Source of the DNA: an uncultured Prevotella sp.
Lineage (GTDB): Bacteria > Bacteroidota > Bacteroidia > Bacteroidales > Bacteroidaceae
DNA: 64,000 bases
Direction: 5' to 3'
NCBI GenBank assembly: GCA_944319935.1
Contig: CALUFM010000001.1
Location: forward strand, 434,001-498,000
Positions 1 through 8,616 of this stretch are shown here, in pieces; within the stretch, counting starts at the first letter, position 1; every line of letters begins with the position of its first letter. The notes under the pieces are model-generated. The model did not search any database, was not told where the DNA came from, and saw only the letters and a list, made by a program, of their open reading frames with translations. The translations under genes were made by a program, and so were the position numbers.

Positions 1-2
1 CG

Positions 3-1331
3 CTGGAACGCAACCGCTTATTGCGCACGGCATCTGAAAGTAGCCCTGTCGTCACGGAGCTTACCTCGCAACTCGACGACATGCAGGAAAGCATAAAGCA
101 AGCATTGCAGCAAGCAAGGAAAGGCCTTGTTATCCAACGCGACGCCGTACAAGAACAGCTCGGCATGTATAGCAGCGAAGTGACAAAAGCCCCTGAACAG
201 GAACGCATACTTACCCAAATAGGCAGGCAGCAAGAAGTAAAATCAGGACTTTACCTAATGCTCCTACAGAAACGCGAGGAAAACTCCATATCACTTGCCG
301 CCACGGCTGACAAGGCAAAACTTATCGAAATGCCACAATTTGACAAGAAGATAAGCCCGAAAGGCAGTATTATCTTGTTGGTTGCCTTGTTCTGTGGCAT
401 AGCCATACCGTCGGCTATACTTTACTTAATAAGTTTCCTCCGTTACAGGATTGAAGGGCATGAGGACGTTGAAAGCCTCACAAAATTACCCATCGTGGCT
501 GACATCATGGTTGCAAGCGACCAAACAAAGACAAGGGCGGACATCGTTGTACACGAGAACCAGAACAACCAAATGGAAGAAATATTCCGCTCTATGCGCA
601 CAAACATACAATTCATGCTGCAGCCAGGACAAAACGTATTGCTCTTCACATCATCCACATCAGGAGAAGGCAAGACGTTCACAGCTTCAAACCTCGCCGT
701 CAGCTTCGCCCTGCTTGGAAAGAAAGTCGTACTTATCGGCCTTGACATACGTAAGCCGAGACTGGCCGAACTGTTCATGATAAACAACTACACAAGCGGA
801 ATAACACGCCTTCTCACAATGAACGATGTGACATGGGACGATGTCAAATCCCAAATAGTGTCTTCGGAGATAAATTCAAATCTCGACCTGTTAATGGCCG
901 GCCCGATACCTCCAAACCCGGCCGAGCTTGTGTCTCGCCCAGCATTGGAGCAAGTCATAACGCACCTGAAGCAGCATTATGACTATGTGCTGATTGACAC
1001 CGCACCCGTCGGACTTGTGACCGATACGCTACAAATCGGCAAGCACGCCGACATAAGCATCTACGTATGCCGTGCCGACTACACATTGAAGGCAAGTTTC
1101 AATATGATAAACGCCTTGGCGCAAGAAGAAAAGCTGCCCAACATGTGCATAGCCATAAACGGCATTGACTTGTCCGAAAAGAAATACAGCTATTACTACG
1201 GATACGGCAAATACGGAAAATATAGCCGCTACGGTTACGGCAACGGCAAGTCTTACAGTTCTTACGGAGGTTACGGCAACTACTCGAACAGCCATTACGG
1301 AAACAAAGACGACGACTCTGTAAAACGGTAA
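3..1331 (+). CDS. Polysaccharide biosynthesis tyrosine autokinase (Wzc/BY-kinase type), 3' part
   Basis: The frame is open from the first full codon in the window, so the gene starts upstream; 442 residues are visible. The first ~110 residues are helical and Gln/Lys-rich, like the periplasmic coiled coil of Wzz/Wzc chain-length proteins. A hydrophobic segment (SIILLVALFCGIAIPSAILY) follows, and then a cytoplasmic kinase domain. The kinase shows Walker A (SSTSGEGKT), Walker A' (VVLIGLDIRKPRL) and Walker B (YDYVLIDTAP). The C-terminus is a tyrosine/glycine tail with 14 tyrosines in about 40 residues, the usual autophosphorylation cluster. Family knowledge: such proteins control export and chain length of capsule or exopolysaccharide. 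The partner export genes should lie upstream, outside the window. Confidence 0.93.
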   Translation: MERNRLLRTASESSPVVTELTSQLDDMQESIKQALQQARKGLVIQRDAVQEQLGMYSSEVTKAPEQERILTQIGRQQEVKSGLYLMLLQKREENSISLAATADKAKLIEMPQFDKKISPKGSIILLVALFCGIAIPSAILYLISFLRYRIEGHEDVESLTKLPIVADIMVASDQTKTRADIVVHENQNNQMEEIFRSMRTNIQFMLQPGQNVLLFTSSTSGEGKTFTASNLAVSFALLGKKVVLIGLDIRKPRLAELFMINNYTSGITRLLTMNDVTWDDVKSQIVSSEINSNLDLLMAGPIPPNPAELVSRPALEQVITHLKQHYDYVLIDTAPVGLVTDTLQIGKHADISIYVCRADYTLKASFNMINALAQEEKLPNMCIAINGIDLSEKKYSYYYGYGKYGKYSRYGYGNGKSYSSYGGYGNYSNSHYGNKDDDSVKR

Positions 1332-1379
1332 CAGCCATATCTTCCATAATTCTTAAAACCACTAACATCAAAAAGGGAA

Positions 1380-1811
1380 ATGACAATAGCAGTTGACTTT
1401 GACGGAACTATAGTAGAACACCGCTATCCGGAAATCGGCAAAGAACTACCTTTCGCAACAGAAACGCTGAAAATGTTGATAAAAGACCGCCACAGGCTTA
1501 TACTGTGGTCTGTGCGTGAGGGGAAACTCTTGGATGACGCCGTAAATTGGTGTCGTGAACGCGGAGTCGAATTCTACGCAGTCAACAGGGATTATCCGGA
1601 AGAACGCGGAACAGAGAACAACAACAATTTCTCACGCAAGTTGAAAGTTGACATGTTCATTGACGACCGCAACATAGGCGGACTGCCAGACTGGGGCACA
1701 ATATACCGCATGATAAGCGAAAACAAGTCATATTACGACATCATGATGGAACGTGCCGGCAGGGCGTCACACGATGACACGCCAAAGAAGAAACGCTGGT
1801 GGCAGAGATAA
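1380..1811 (+). CDS. HAD-superfamily hydrolase, small (143 aa)
   Basis: The N-terminus has the HAD motif I VDFDGTIVE, with nucleophile and acid Asp residues. Motif II-like ILWSVREG and a late acidic motif (DMFIDDRNIGG) complete the Rossmann-type phosphatase core. There is no cap domain at this length, and the C-terminus is a short basic tail (KKKRWWQR). It resembles the small Bacteroides HAD hydrolases of the BT0820 type. The substrate is unknown. It lies 48 bp after the tyrosine kinase on the same strand, so it may be co-transcribed and have a role in sugar-phosphate metabolism. That link is inference. Confidence 0.82.
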   Translation: MTIAVDFDGTIVEHRYPEIGKELPFATETLKMLIKDRHRLILWSVREGKLLDDAVNWCRERGVEFYAVNRDYPEERGTENNNNFSRKLKVDMFIDDRNIGGLPDWGTIYRMISENKSYYDIMMERAGRASHDDTPKKKRWWQR

Positions 1812-1826
1812 TAAAAACAAAGCATT

Positions 1827-1876
1827 AAGAGTCAAGAAAGCCTCAACAACCAAAGCAGCAGGCATTCTTGGCTCTT
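1827..1876. terminator. Bidirectional hairpin terminator, member of the AAGARTYAAGAA hairpin family
   Basis: Arms 1827-1843 and 1860-1876 are complementary at 15 of 17 positions. ATTTTT follows on the + strand and T-rich DNA flanks the other side. It sits between the convergent HAD gene and gtrA-like gene. Related hairpins occur at 8492, 14096 and 38224. Confidence 0.75.
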
Positions 1877-1881
1877 ATTTT

Positions 1882-2262
1882 TCAGCTCATTTTCTTGAAC
1901 ACAAACCTTACTATAAGGAAATTCGTTGGTATGGCGATGCAATACACCGGCACGGGGGCCAAGGCCTTGCTGACACCAAGCCAAATGAAAAAGTTCAACA
2001 AGCAGATTTGCAACAAGTAGTTGAACAGGTGAGCCCCACCGAAACCTACACCGTTTTTCACAGACTTTTTCTTGCGGAAAGTGAAACGCGCCGAAAGCAC
2101 ATAATTGAACACGAAACTGATGAAATACCCTAAAGTGTAAGCCACGTTGACGTTCATCAAGTCATGCAGCAACCAATAAATTCCATAATGCAGGGCTGTG
2201 GCAACCACGCCTACCACCCCGAAGCGCACAAGCTCAAAAAACGTTTCTCGTGTAAACAGCAT
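1882..2262 (-). CDS. GtrA family membrane protein
   Basis: This 126-residue protein has four predicted membrane segments and the typical GtrA opening (ELVRFGVVGVVATALHYGIY). It also has the family's middle signature, GYFISFVFNYVLSARFTF. GtrA proteins are thought to help move undecaprenyl-linked sugars across the inner membrane during modification of surface polysaccharides. An upstream in-frame ATG at 2340 was rejected because a TATCTTTG promoter lies at 2284-2291, between it and the ATG at 2262. Its convergent neighbour region encodes the tyrosine kinase, which fits a surface-glycan role. The exact lipid-sugar substrate cannot be read from sequence. Confidence 0.85.
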   Translation of the reverse strand: MLFTRETFFELVRFGVVGVVATALHYGIYWLLHDLMNVNVAYTLGYFISFVFNYVLSARFTFRKKKSVKNGVGFGGAHLFNYLLQICLLNFFIWLGVSKALAPVPVYCIAIPTNFLIVRFVFKKMS

Positions 2263-2283
2263 AAGTCCTGTAATTTTCAGGCG

Positions 2284-2291
2284 CAAAGATA
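2284..2291 (-). promoter_or_regulatory. -7 promoter element of the gtrA-like gene
   Basis: TATCTTTG on the minus strand matches Bacteroidota TAnnTTTG. It lies 21 nt upstream of the chosen ATG, and a TTTG lies about 20 nt further upstream. Confidence 0.7.
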
Positions 2292-2472
2292 ATGCAAGTA
2301 TGGCGCAACACAAAACAAAACGAAGAAAAACAATTAACAAACAAGCCTTTCAAGGCTTTACGCCAACACACGGCTATAAACCGTCTGCCTGAATTTTACA
2401 GACACGTTGAAAATATGTTAAATCATGTTTGGATTTCCCGTTGTTATCCGTTTATAGTACAGAAAGCAATTT

Positions 2473-2970
2473 ATGGAACAGGCAGAATTTGAACATATAG
2501 CAACACGAATCAGGCAAAGAGCCATGGCAACAGCTCTCGCCTTCGCCGCCGACAGCGACGAGGCTGAAGACATTGCACAAGAAGTGATGCTGAAATTATG
2601 GACACTGCGCACAGACATCAACGGTCTGCAACATGCGGAAAAACTGGCATCGTGTATTGCACACAACCGTACCATGGACAGCCACAGGCGATACCACACC
2701 GTGCCATTAGACTCTGGCAAATGCATAATTGACGAAAAGTCGGCAAGCCCAGATAATGCCATTGAAGACAAAGAAAACATGGCTTGGCTGACCAAACGCC
2801 TCGCCTCACTGCCATCCACCGAGTATCAGATACTAAAATTAAGACAAGTGGAACACAAAAGCCATGAAGAGATAGCCCGCATTGTAGGTGTAAAAAAATC
2901 ATCAGTAGCCACAATTCTCTCACGCGCAAGGACAAAGATGTTAAACGAATTCAAGAAAAGGACAAGATAA
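2473..2970 (+). CDS. RNA polymerase sigma-70 factor, ECF subfamily
   Basis: This 165-residue protein has sigma region 2 (DEAEDIAQEVMLKLW, residues ~29-43). Region 4 carries a helix-turn-helix (STEYQILKLRQVEHKSHEEI, then GVKKSSVATILSRARTKM). There are no extra domains. It is followed 4 nt later by a single-pass membrane protein, the usual arrangement of an ECF sigma with a membrane-bound regulator. Unlike the sigma/FecR pairs that control SusCD loci, no FecR or SusC lies next to it. The target regulon is therefore unknown, and the secreted protein two genes downstream is a candidate member. Confidence 0.92.
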   Translation: MEQAEFEHIATRIRQRAMATALAFAADSDEAEDIAQEVMLKLWTLRTDINGLQHAEKLASCIAHNRTMDSHRRYHTVPLDSGKCIIDEKSASPDNAIEDKENMAWLTKRLASLPSTEYQILKLRQVEHKSHEEIARIVGVKKSSVATILSRARTKMLNEFKKRTR

Positions 2971-2974
2971 GATT

Positions 2975-3649
2975 ATGAAAAACGACATACGCACACTGAT
3001 AGAACGCTTCATGGCTGGACAGACTTCAACAGAAGAAGAAAGCCGCTTGGCCGAATATTTCCGCACCCATGATGTAGATGCAGACCTGCAACCATACAAG
3101 GACATGTTTGGATGGTTTGACGATGGGATGCCCGTCACGGAACATACAGTCGGACATACAAGCCTAAAAGGTTCGCCACAAGCCCCGAAAAAAAAGCATA
3201 CACACAGGCCGCTTTATTTCTTTGTCGCTGCGGCTGCCGCACTTGCACTGCTCCTGATATTGGCATGGCCTACAGCAGAACAGCCACAAACGGCCGACAA
3301 CAGGTACAGACAGCCACAGACAGAGAACAGATTGCCAAAAACGACACAGGACACAATATCCGCCGACACGGCCACTACGGCCACGCCCAAAAAGAAGACG
3401 CGGAAGCATGGCATAAGGATAGACCGATACAAACCAATGCCTCCGAAAACATACATGGCCGACAAACGCCGCGACTCGACCTATGAAGCCGAATACCTGA
3501 TGGCGGAAAAGAAAATAAACGAAATACTGCAACAACAATATGATACATTGAAAGAGATGGAGAAAATGTACCGGCAGATGGACATCGGCTTGGACATTTA
3601 CACCATAGCCCTCGAAAACTACGACTGTGTGGAAGACGAATATTATTAA
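2975..3649 (+). CDS. Putative anti-sigma factor-like single-pass membrane protein
   Basis: This 224-residue protein starts 4 nt after the ECF sigma gene, so the two are surely co-transcribed. Residues ~1-65 are acidic and helical (MKNDIRTLIERFMAGQTSTE begins it), like the cytoplasmic part of Bacteroidales anti-sigma proteins. A single membrane segment lies at ~76-92 (YFFVAAAAALALLLILAW). A Thr/Gln/Lys-rich, presumably periplasmic region follows, ending in a charged helical segment. There is no FecR domain and no recognised zinc motif. The anti-sigma role is inferred from position and topology. Confidence 0.7.
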   Translation: MKNDIRTLIERFMAGQTSTEEESRLAEYFRTHDVDADLQPYKDMFGWFDDGMPVTEHTVGHTSLKGSPQAPKKKHTHRPLYFFVAAAAALALLLILAWPTAEQPQTADNRYRQPQTENRLPKTTQDTISADTATTATPKKKTRKHGIRIDRYKPMPPKTYMADKRRDSTYEAEYLMAEKKINEILQQQYDTLKEMEKMYRQMDIGLDIYTIALENYDCVEDEYY

Positions 3650-3768
3650 TTCCATGGAAAAAATGAATTGAAGACAGACGCAACCTCCACATTCGCAGCT
3701 AAGAAACAAATGGTTGCAAACACTAAACAACAACACCATACATGAACCGTAACAAAAAATACAGCAAT

Positions 3769-4764
3769 ATGAAAACAATCAAACTATTGGCCGCCATACT
3801 GCTATGTGCGGCAATGCCGGCAACAACCAATGCGCAGGAAAACCTGAAAAAAGCCATCGACGACTTTGTAAAAGCAGCGGACAAGGCAAAATACAACAGG
3901 GTAAGCAACATGAACAAAAACACTGACGACAACGGGATAACCACGTCGTTCCTGCGCCAATATCTATATGAACTGCCAAAAGACATGGACAAGGCAGTCA
4001 AACCGCTTGCCAAAGCATTCGACAAGGACGCCGGCTCAGCTTACGCCGCATATACAAGAGACGCCTATGGCACAACAGGCGATACCCATATGAGGGGTGA
4101 GGAACTTGTGAGAATAACCTACGGCGAGAAACTCGACAAGAGTGTAAGCTACGGTTCTTATACCAACCGGAATTACAAGGTGATGTTAGTGCGTGACAGC
4201 CAAGACAGCCTTCGGCGTTACTGCTATGCCATAGTGTGGTATGAAGACACTAAAAAAGACAAGTTCTGCGTGGCCATTGACGAAATCTACAGCCTCGACC
4301 CGCAACGTAACAAGTCAACGGGAACAGACGGATTCGACCAAGGAAAAACCGTCACGGTAGCTGAACCAGGAGTGAGGAGAACCATTACGATTGCTTCTGA
4401 CGGCACTACTTACGCCTACGACAGGTCAACAGGCGAAATCAAGACACTTAACACCGACATAAAGGAGGATGCGGACGTCAAGACAAGCTTCGACTTCCTA
4501 AAACGCTTCGGCACACTAAGGTCTACATTCCTCAGTCCAGATCTCACGGCGCAAACAACGATGCTGACCATGATTGCCACAAAAATCGCCGAGCTGTGCA
4601 GCAACTATAATGGATTGCTAAGAGACGAGGAACAGAAGTTTTGCATAGAAGCACTTAACGAATTGAAGAAAAGCGACCGTGCCAACCACGACAAATACAT
4701 CTCCGGGCTATTCGACCTCGCCATATCAAGACTAAAAAGCGTGCCTGTACAAATCCGTCCTTAG
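3769..4764 (+). CDS. Secreted protein of unknown function (331 aa)
   Basis: The chosen start gives a signal peptide (MKTIKLLAAILLCAAMPA) with cleavage likely after TTNAQ. An in-frame ATG at 3742 would put nine polar residues in front of it. The mature protein is mixed alpha/beta, lysine- and aspartate-rich, with no cysteine-rich or repeat structure. It ends in a helical region (~265-325). I recognise no catalytic motif. It follows the ECF sigma and its partner by ~120 bp with no clear terminator between, so it may belong to the same transcription unit as an envelope protein. Confidence 0.75.
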   Translation: MKTIKLLAAILLCAAMPATTNAQENLKKAIDDFVKAADKAKYNRVSNMNKNTDDNGITTSFLRQYLYELPKDMDKAVKPLAKAFDKDAGSAYAAYTRDAYGTTGDTHMRGEELVRITYGEKLDKSVSYGSYTNRNYKVMLVRDSQDSLRRYCYAIVWYEDTKKDKFCVAIDEIYSLDPQRNKSTGTDGFDQGKTVTVAEPGVRRTITIASDGTTYAYDRSTGEIKTLNTDIKEDADVKTSFDFLKRFGTLRSTFLSPDLTAQTTMLTMIATKIAELCSNYNGLLRDEEQKFCIEALNELKKSDRANHDKYISGLFDLAISRLKSVPVQIRP

Positions 4765-4858
4765 CACTCACCATACTCTCTCGTTAAATTTTCCATGAAT
4801 AGGCGGTGCTGACATAACATCGCCCGTGCCGCCTACGGCATTTTCCCTGCTGTTTTGC

Positions 4859-4895
4859 AAAAGGTCGTCTTCCGCATTGTGAAAGACGGCCTTTT
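4859..4895. repeat. Intergenic hairpin repeat, family 1 (copy a)
   Basis: Arms related to AAAAGGCCGTCTTT pair around a ~9-nt loop. It lies between the convergent genes ending at 4764 and 4951 and could act as a terminator. A shorter related block (GCCTTTTACAAGGCAAAAGG) follows at about 4911-4930. Other copies are listed below. Confidence 0.65.
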
Positions 4896-4950
4896 ACAGT
4901 ATGATTTGATGCCTTTTACAAGGCAAAAGGGCACCTTTCACAACACCACC

Positions 4951-5871
4951 CTACTCACCATGCGATTTACGCAAGTCAGCCCCACGCAGCAATTCCTTTT
5001 CAGCCACAAGGTCGTCAACGGTCATCCTCGGCGACAACACGTCCCTCATGCGCACCACGTCTTCCTTGCCGCACGTGTAATCGTAATACATCTTCTCAAT
5101 GTCTGACAACTCATCGTATTGCTTCAGGCAACCTTTCCGCTTCATGAAATCCTCACGCGAGAGGCTGTCCGATGTCTTGACAAACAATATGCGGCGGGCT
5201 ATGGGGTTGTGGTTGTAGTCGAAACAGGTGTAAAGTCCGCGCAGGTATGGCGGACAGTCATACATGGGAATTTTCAGGCAAATGTTGAACAAGGCGAACT
5301 GCGGATAACGGTTCTCGTTGAACATGATGTAAACGTGGGTCATGCCGTTCATCAAGGCAAACCCGTGATGCGTCGAACCGTATGCGTTGTTGTGGACAAC
5401 CTCGACATATCCCCCGCCGTCAGCCGGCAATATGAGGTAAGGCTCTATCTTCATCGCGTCAGAACCAGACGACACGCTGTAACTCATATATTCGCCGCTG
5501 ATACATGTTGACATCGACACGGCATTCTTCATGCCGTTCTCAATTGCGGCGAGGTAAGGGCACTCCCGCCCCTCGTCTTTCGGCTGAGGCGCAGCCTCCA
5601 TGGCAAACAGTGCGGCCTTCATCTTGTCAAGCGAACCAAGCAGTTTCTTCTTCGACACGTTGTTCACCCATATCAGGGCCTCGTCCAGCGCGTTGTCTTC
5701 AGGCATGCCTTTATCCAAATTCTTGAAATATGCCGGCATAACCGTGGTGAACAACGCCGAAAGGACACTCGGCGTAAACCCTGTAGACGATGCTATCTCC
5801 TTCATCTTCACCCCCTTGTGGCGCAAGAACTTTATCCGTTCGTATATTTCCTTGAGGTCATCCATTATCAT
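4951..5871 (-). CDS. HTH-containing protein, possible regulator of the AEP operon
   Basis: This 306-residue soluble protein has an N-terminal ~60 residues that read as a helix-turn-helix (RIKFLRHKGVKMKEIASSTG, then FTPSVLSALFTTV), like Cro/XRE-type DNA-binding domains. A ~220-residue C-terminal region without a recognised family follows; it could bind a ligand. The start may be Met1 (5871) or Met3 (5865). The gene is divergent from the phosphonate operon. The shared 359-bp gap contains an inverted repeat overlapping this gene's own promoter, which would fit autoregulation and control of the operon. The regulatory role is inference. Confidence 0.65.
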   Translation of the reverse strand: MIMDDLKEIYERIKFLRHKGVKMKEIASSTGFTPSVLSALFTTVMPAYFKNLDKGMPEDNALDEALIWVNNVSKKKLLGSLDKMKAALFAMEAAPQPKDEGRECPYLAAIENGMKNAVSMSTCISGEYMSYSVSSGSDAMKIEPYLILPADGGGYVEVVHNNAYGSTHHGFALMNGMTHVYIMFNENRYPQFALFNICLKIPMYDCPPYLRGLYTCFDYNHNPIARRILFVKTSDSLSREDFMKRKGCLKQYDELSDIEKMYYDYTCGKEDVVRMRDVLSPRMTVDDLVAEKELLRGADLRKSHGE

Positions 5872-5948
5872 TCAGTTTGACAGTTTACAGTAAAAGGCAA
5901 ACGGGCTTATTTTCATGTAATGTTTGCTTAGTATCACATTGTTTGTTG

Positions 5949-5956
5949 CAAAGGTA
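5949..5956 (-). promoter_or_regulatory. -7 promoter element of the HTH gene
   Basis: TACCTTTG on the minus strand, 78 nt upstream of the start at 5871. Confidence 0.6.
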
Positions 5957-5962
5957 ACAATT

Positions 5963-5998
5963 TCAATGTACACACACATTGCAAAGATGTTACATTGA
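5963..5998. promoter_or_regulatory. Candidate operator between the HTH gene and the phosphonate operon
   Basis: A perfect inverted repeat, TCAATGTA at 5963-5970 and TACATTGA at 5991-5998, is separated by 20 nt. A further ACATTG half-site lies at 5976-5981 and CATTG again at about 6003. It overlaps the upstream promoter region of the HTH gene. The rest of the 5872-6230 gap is AT-rich apart from the promoter at 6108 and a partial family-1 leader-like stretch (~6183-6216). Confidence 0.4.
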
Positions 5999-6107
5999 GG
6001 TTTCATTGTGGTTGATTATCCGTTATGAAAGTTTTTCATTCATTTTAATGAATTGTTACGCCCATATTATTCATCCGATATTCATTTTTCATGTCACGGA
6101 GCGGCGG

Positions 6108-6115
6108 TAATTTTG
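6108..6115 (+). promoter_or_regulatory. -7 promoter element of the AEP operon
   Basis: TAATTTTG, followed by an untranslated leader of roughly 110 nt before the ATG at 6231. Confidence 0.65.
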
Positions 6116-6230
6116 CAGCGTAAAAAGCAAGGATGGCAGACGAGTGACAAGTCGGCAAACAGACAAACCGCCGCACATATCCACTCGTTGACTTGTTTGC
6201 CTGTAAACTTGCAAAGTAAAAAGACTAACA

Positions 6231-7610
6231 ATGAAACCAAACTTACACAAACTGCAAAACATGAAAGCAGCAACGCGCAACATGCCCGACTGGCTGTTCG
6301 TACTCTGGGCCGGAGGCACGGCCTTGCTGTCTTACTCGCTCGTCTACGCCCTGCGCAAACCGTTCACCGCTGCGGAATTTGACGGGCTTGAGGTGGCCGG
6401 TATGGACTATAAAATAGTTGTAAGCATCATCCAGCTCGTAGGTTACGTGTGCGCCAAGATGCTCGGCATCAAGTTCATATCGGAACTGAAGCCGGAATGC
6501 CGCCTCAAGTTCATCGTCGGTTCGGCCGCGCTTTCTGAGGTCTCGCTCCTTGCCTTCGGCCTGTTGCCTACGCCTTACAACATCTTTGCGTTGTTTTTCA
6601 ACGGCCTTTCGCTCGGCTGCATGTGGGGAGTCATCTTCAGTTTCCTTGAAGGCCGCCGCACCACAGACATCCTTGCCAGCATCATGGGCGTAAGCATGGC
6701 GTTAAGCTCTGGCGTTGCCAAGTCACTCGGCCTTTACGCCATGCACGACCTCGGGGTCAGCGAGTTCTGGATGCCTGCGCTCATCGGGGCGTTCGCCTTC
6801 CCCTTGCTGTGCCTTATGGGATGGATGATGACCAAGTTCCCCGCACCGACGGCCGCCGACATCGCCGCCCGCACAAAGCGCGTTACACTTGACGGACACC
6901 AGCGTTGGCAACTGTTTGTCAAGTTCATGCCCCTGCTCCTGATGCTGTTCGGCGCGAACTTGCTGCTCACCGTGCAACGCGACATAAAGGAAGACTTCAT
7001 CGTCTGCATCATCGACGTAAGCACAGTGTCATCCTGGGCGTTCGCCTACCTTGACTCGATAGCCACCGTCGTGCTGCTCGGAGCTTTCGCCCTGCTGTCC
7101 GCAATAGGCAACCACCTGCGTGCCTTGTGCCTGATTCTCATATTCTCGGCCATCGGCATGGGCACAATTGCCTTCCTCGGAGCTGAGGGAGCGGCGTTGG
7201 GCATGCCAACAACGGCGTGGCTTTTCCTCCAGACTTTCTGCATAGACATCGCCTATTTGAGCTTCCAGACCATCTTCTTCGAGAGATTTATCGCCTGTTT
7301 CAAGGTGAAGGGCAACGTCGGCTTCTTTATCATAACGATTGATTTCATTGGTTACCTCGGCACGCTCGCCCTGCTGCTTTACAAAGAATTCATGGCTCCG
7401 CACATTGACTGGACGTCGTTCTACAACGACATGAGCGTCTACGTTGGCATAGCTTGTTGCATAGCTTTTGCGGGTTCGATAATCTACATCATTAACAGGA
7501 AATACAAATTGAACCACTTTTTCGTGATAAAAGGCGGAGCCAACAAGGATGACGACACCCACGCATGCAACCTTTCGGCGGGCAAACAGCAAAACCTCAC
7601 CACCGCATAA
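6231..7610 (+). CDS. DUF5690 family MFS-type transporter, probable AEP/phosphonate uptake
   Basis: This 459-residue protein has about twelve membrane segments in two halves around a cytoplasmic loop (PAPTAADIAARTKRVTLDGH, ~200-225). The opening DWLFVLWAGGTALLSYSLVY and the segment ALRKPFTAAEFDG are typical of the DUF5690 branch of the major facilitator superfamily. It is the first gene before phnX and phnW, and no ABC-type phosphonate transporter is present. I infer that it imports 2-aminoethylphosphonate or a close relative. A second in-frame ATG at 6261 could be the true start. Confidence 0.85.
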   Translation: MKPNLHKLQNMKAATRNMPDWLFVLWAGGTALLSYSLVYALRKPFTAAEFDGLEVAGMDYKIVVSIIQLVGYVCAKMLGIKFISELKPECRLKFIVGSAALSEVSLLAFGLLPTPYNIFALFFNGLSLGCMWGVIFSFLEGRRTTDILASIMGVSMALSSGVAKSLGLYAMHDLGVSEFWMPALIGAFAFPLLCLMGWMMTKFPAPTAADIAARTKRVTLDGHQRWQLFVKFMPLLLMLFGANLLLTVQRDIKEDFIVCIIDVSTVSSWAFAYLDSIATVVLLGAFALLSAIGNHLRALCLILIFSAIGMGTIAFLGAEGAALGMPTTAWLFLQTFCIDIAYLSFQTIFFERFIACFKVKGNVGFFIITIDFIGYLGTLALLLYKEFMAPHIDWTSFYNDMSVYVGIACCIAFAGSIIYIINRKYKLNHFFVIKGGANKDDDTHACNLSAGKQQNLTTA

Positions 7611-7692
7611 CCGCCTGGACACACAGTAAAACATCAAGACAAAACAAGCGCACAAGCGCGAAACAAGACCACATAACCGTAAAACAACATAT

Positions 7693-8481
7693 ATGAAAAA
7701 GATTGAATGTATCATCATGGATTGGGCCGGAACGGCCGTCGATTATGGATGCTTCGCCCCGGTGGCGGCGTTCGTGGAGAGTTTCAAGGCCATCGGCGCG
7801 CCTGTCACGGCAGCCGAGACGAGGGCGCACATGGGACTCACAAAGATTGAGGAGGTGCGCGCGCTGTTCGCCATCGACCACGTGAAGGCCGACTTCCGCG
7901 CAAAATACGGCCGTGACTGGAACGAGGACGACGTACAGGAATGCTACAAGAAGTTCCAAGAAGAGCTTTTCAGCACGCTCGAAGACTACTCACAGCCCAT
8001 TCCGAAAGTTGTAGATGTCATATCATCACTGCGCAAGCAGGGCATAAAAGTCGGCTCAACCACGGGTTACACGCGCGAGATGATGGACGTAGTGATACCC
8101 GCAGCGGCCAAGCTCGGCTACGTAATAGACAACTGTGAAACGTCTGACAACCTGCCAGGAGGCCGCCCGAAACCATACATGATATACCAGAACATGTGCC
8201 GCATGGACATCGCTTCGCCGAAAAGCGTGGTGAAAGTGGGCGACACCATATCGGACATAAAGGAAGGTGTGAACGCCGGAGCGTGGAGCGTGGGCGTAAT
8301 CTTGGGCAGCAACGAGCTTGCGCTGACCGAGACCGAAGTGGCCGCCATGCCAACCGACGAACTGAAAACGAGGATGAACGCCGTGCGTTACCGCATGTAT
8401 GCCGCCGGCGCAGACTATGTCATTGACAGCATAGAGGAACTGCCGATGCTGATAGAGAGCATCGAAAAAATCATGAATTAA
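7693..8481 (+). CDS. phnX: Phosphonoacetaldehyde hydrolase (phosphonatase)
   Basis: This HAD-superfamily enzyme of 262 residues hydrolyses phosphonoacetaldehyde to acetaldehyde and phosphate. It carries the phosphonatase form of motif I, DWAGT (Asp10 nucleophile; the second Asp is replaced by Ala, as in the family). The cap-domain Schiff-base lysine lies in MGLTK (Lys51). Downstream are a GSTTGYTREMM motif and the acidic VGDTISDIKEG motif that binds magnesium. It lies between the transporter and phnW, which supplies its substrate, completing the two-step AEP degradation route in the cytoplasm. Confidence 0.95.
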   Translation: MKKIECIIMDWAGTAVDYGCFAPVAAFVESFKAIGAPVTAAETRAHMGLTKIEEVRALFAIDHVKADFRAKYGRDWNEDDVQECYKKFQEELFSTLEDYSQPIPKVVDVISSLRKQGIKVGSTTGYTREMMDVVIPAAAKLGYVIDNCETSDNLPGGRPKPYMIYQNMCRMDIASPKSVVKVGDTISDIKEGVNAGAWSVGVILGSNELALTETEVAAMPTDELKTRMNAVRYRMYAAGADYVIDSIEELPMLIESIEKIMN

Positions 8482-8491
8482 AAACCAGAAA

Positions 8492-8540
8492 TCAAGAAAA
8501 CATGTCTTGCCATAAAATAAAGCATGATGTGCTTTCTTGA
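8492..8540. repeat. Hairpin of the AAGARTYAAGAA family between phnX and phnW
   Basis: TCAAGAAA (8492-8499) pairs with TTTCTTGA (8533-8540) around an inner CATG/CATG pairing. TTAATTCTTAATT-type low-complexity DNA follows up to 8605. Its place inside the operon suggests attenuation or an RNA stability element rather than an operon end. Confidence 0.5.
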
Positions 8541-8616
8541 CTCTTAATCCCTAATTCTTAATTAAAACAAGGTGATTTCCTTAATTATTAACTCTTAATT
8601 CTTAATTCGACAAGAT

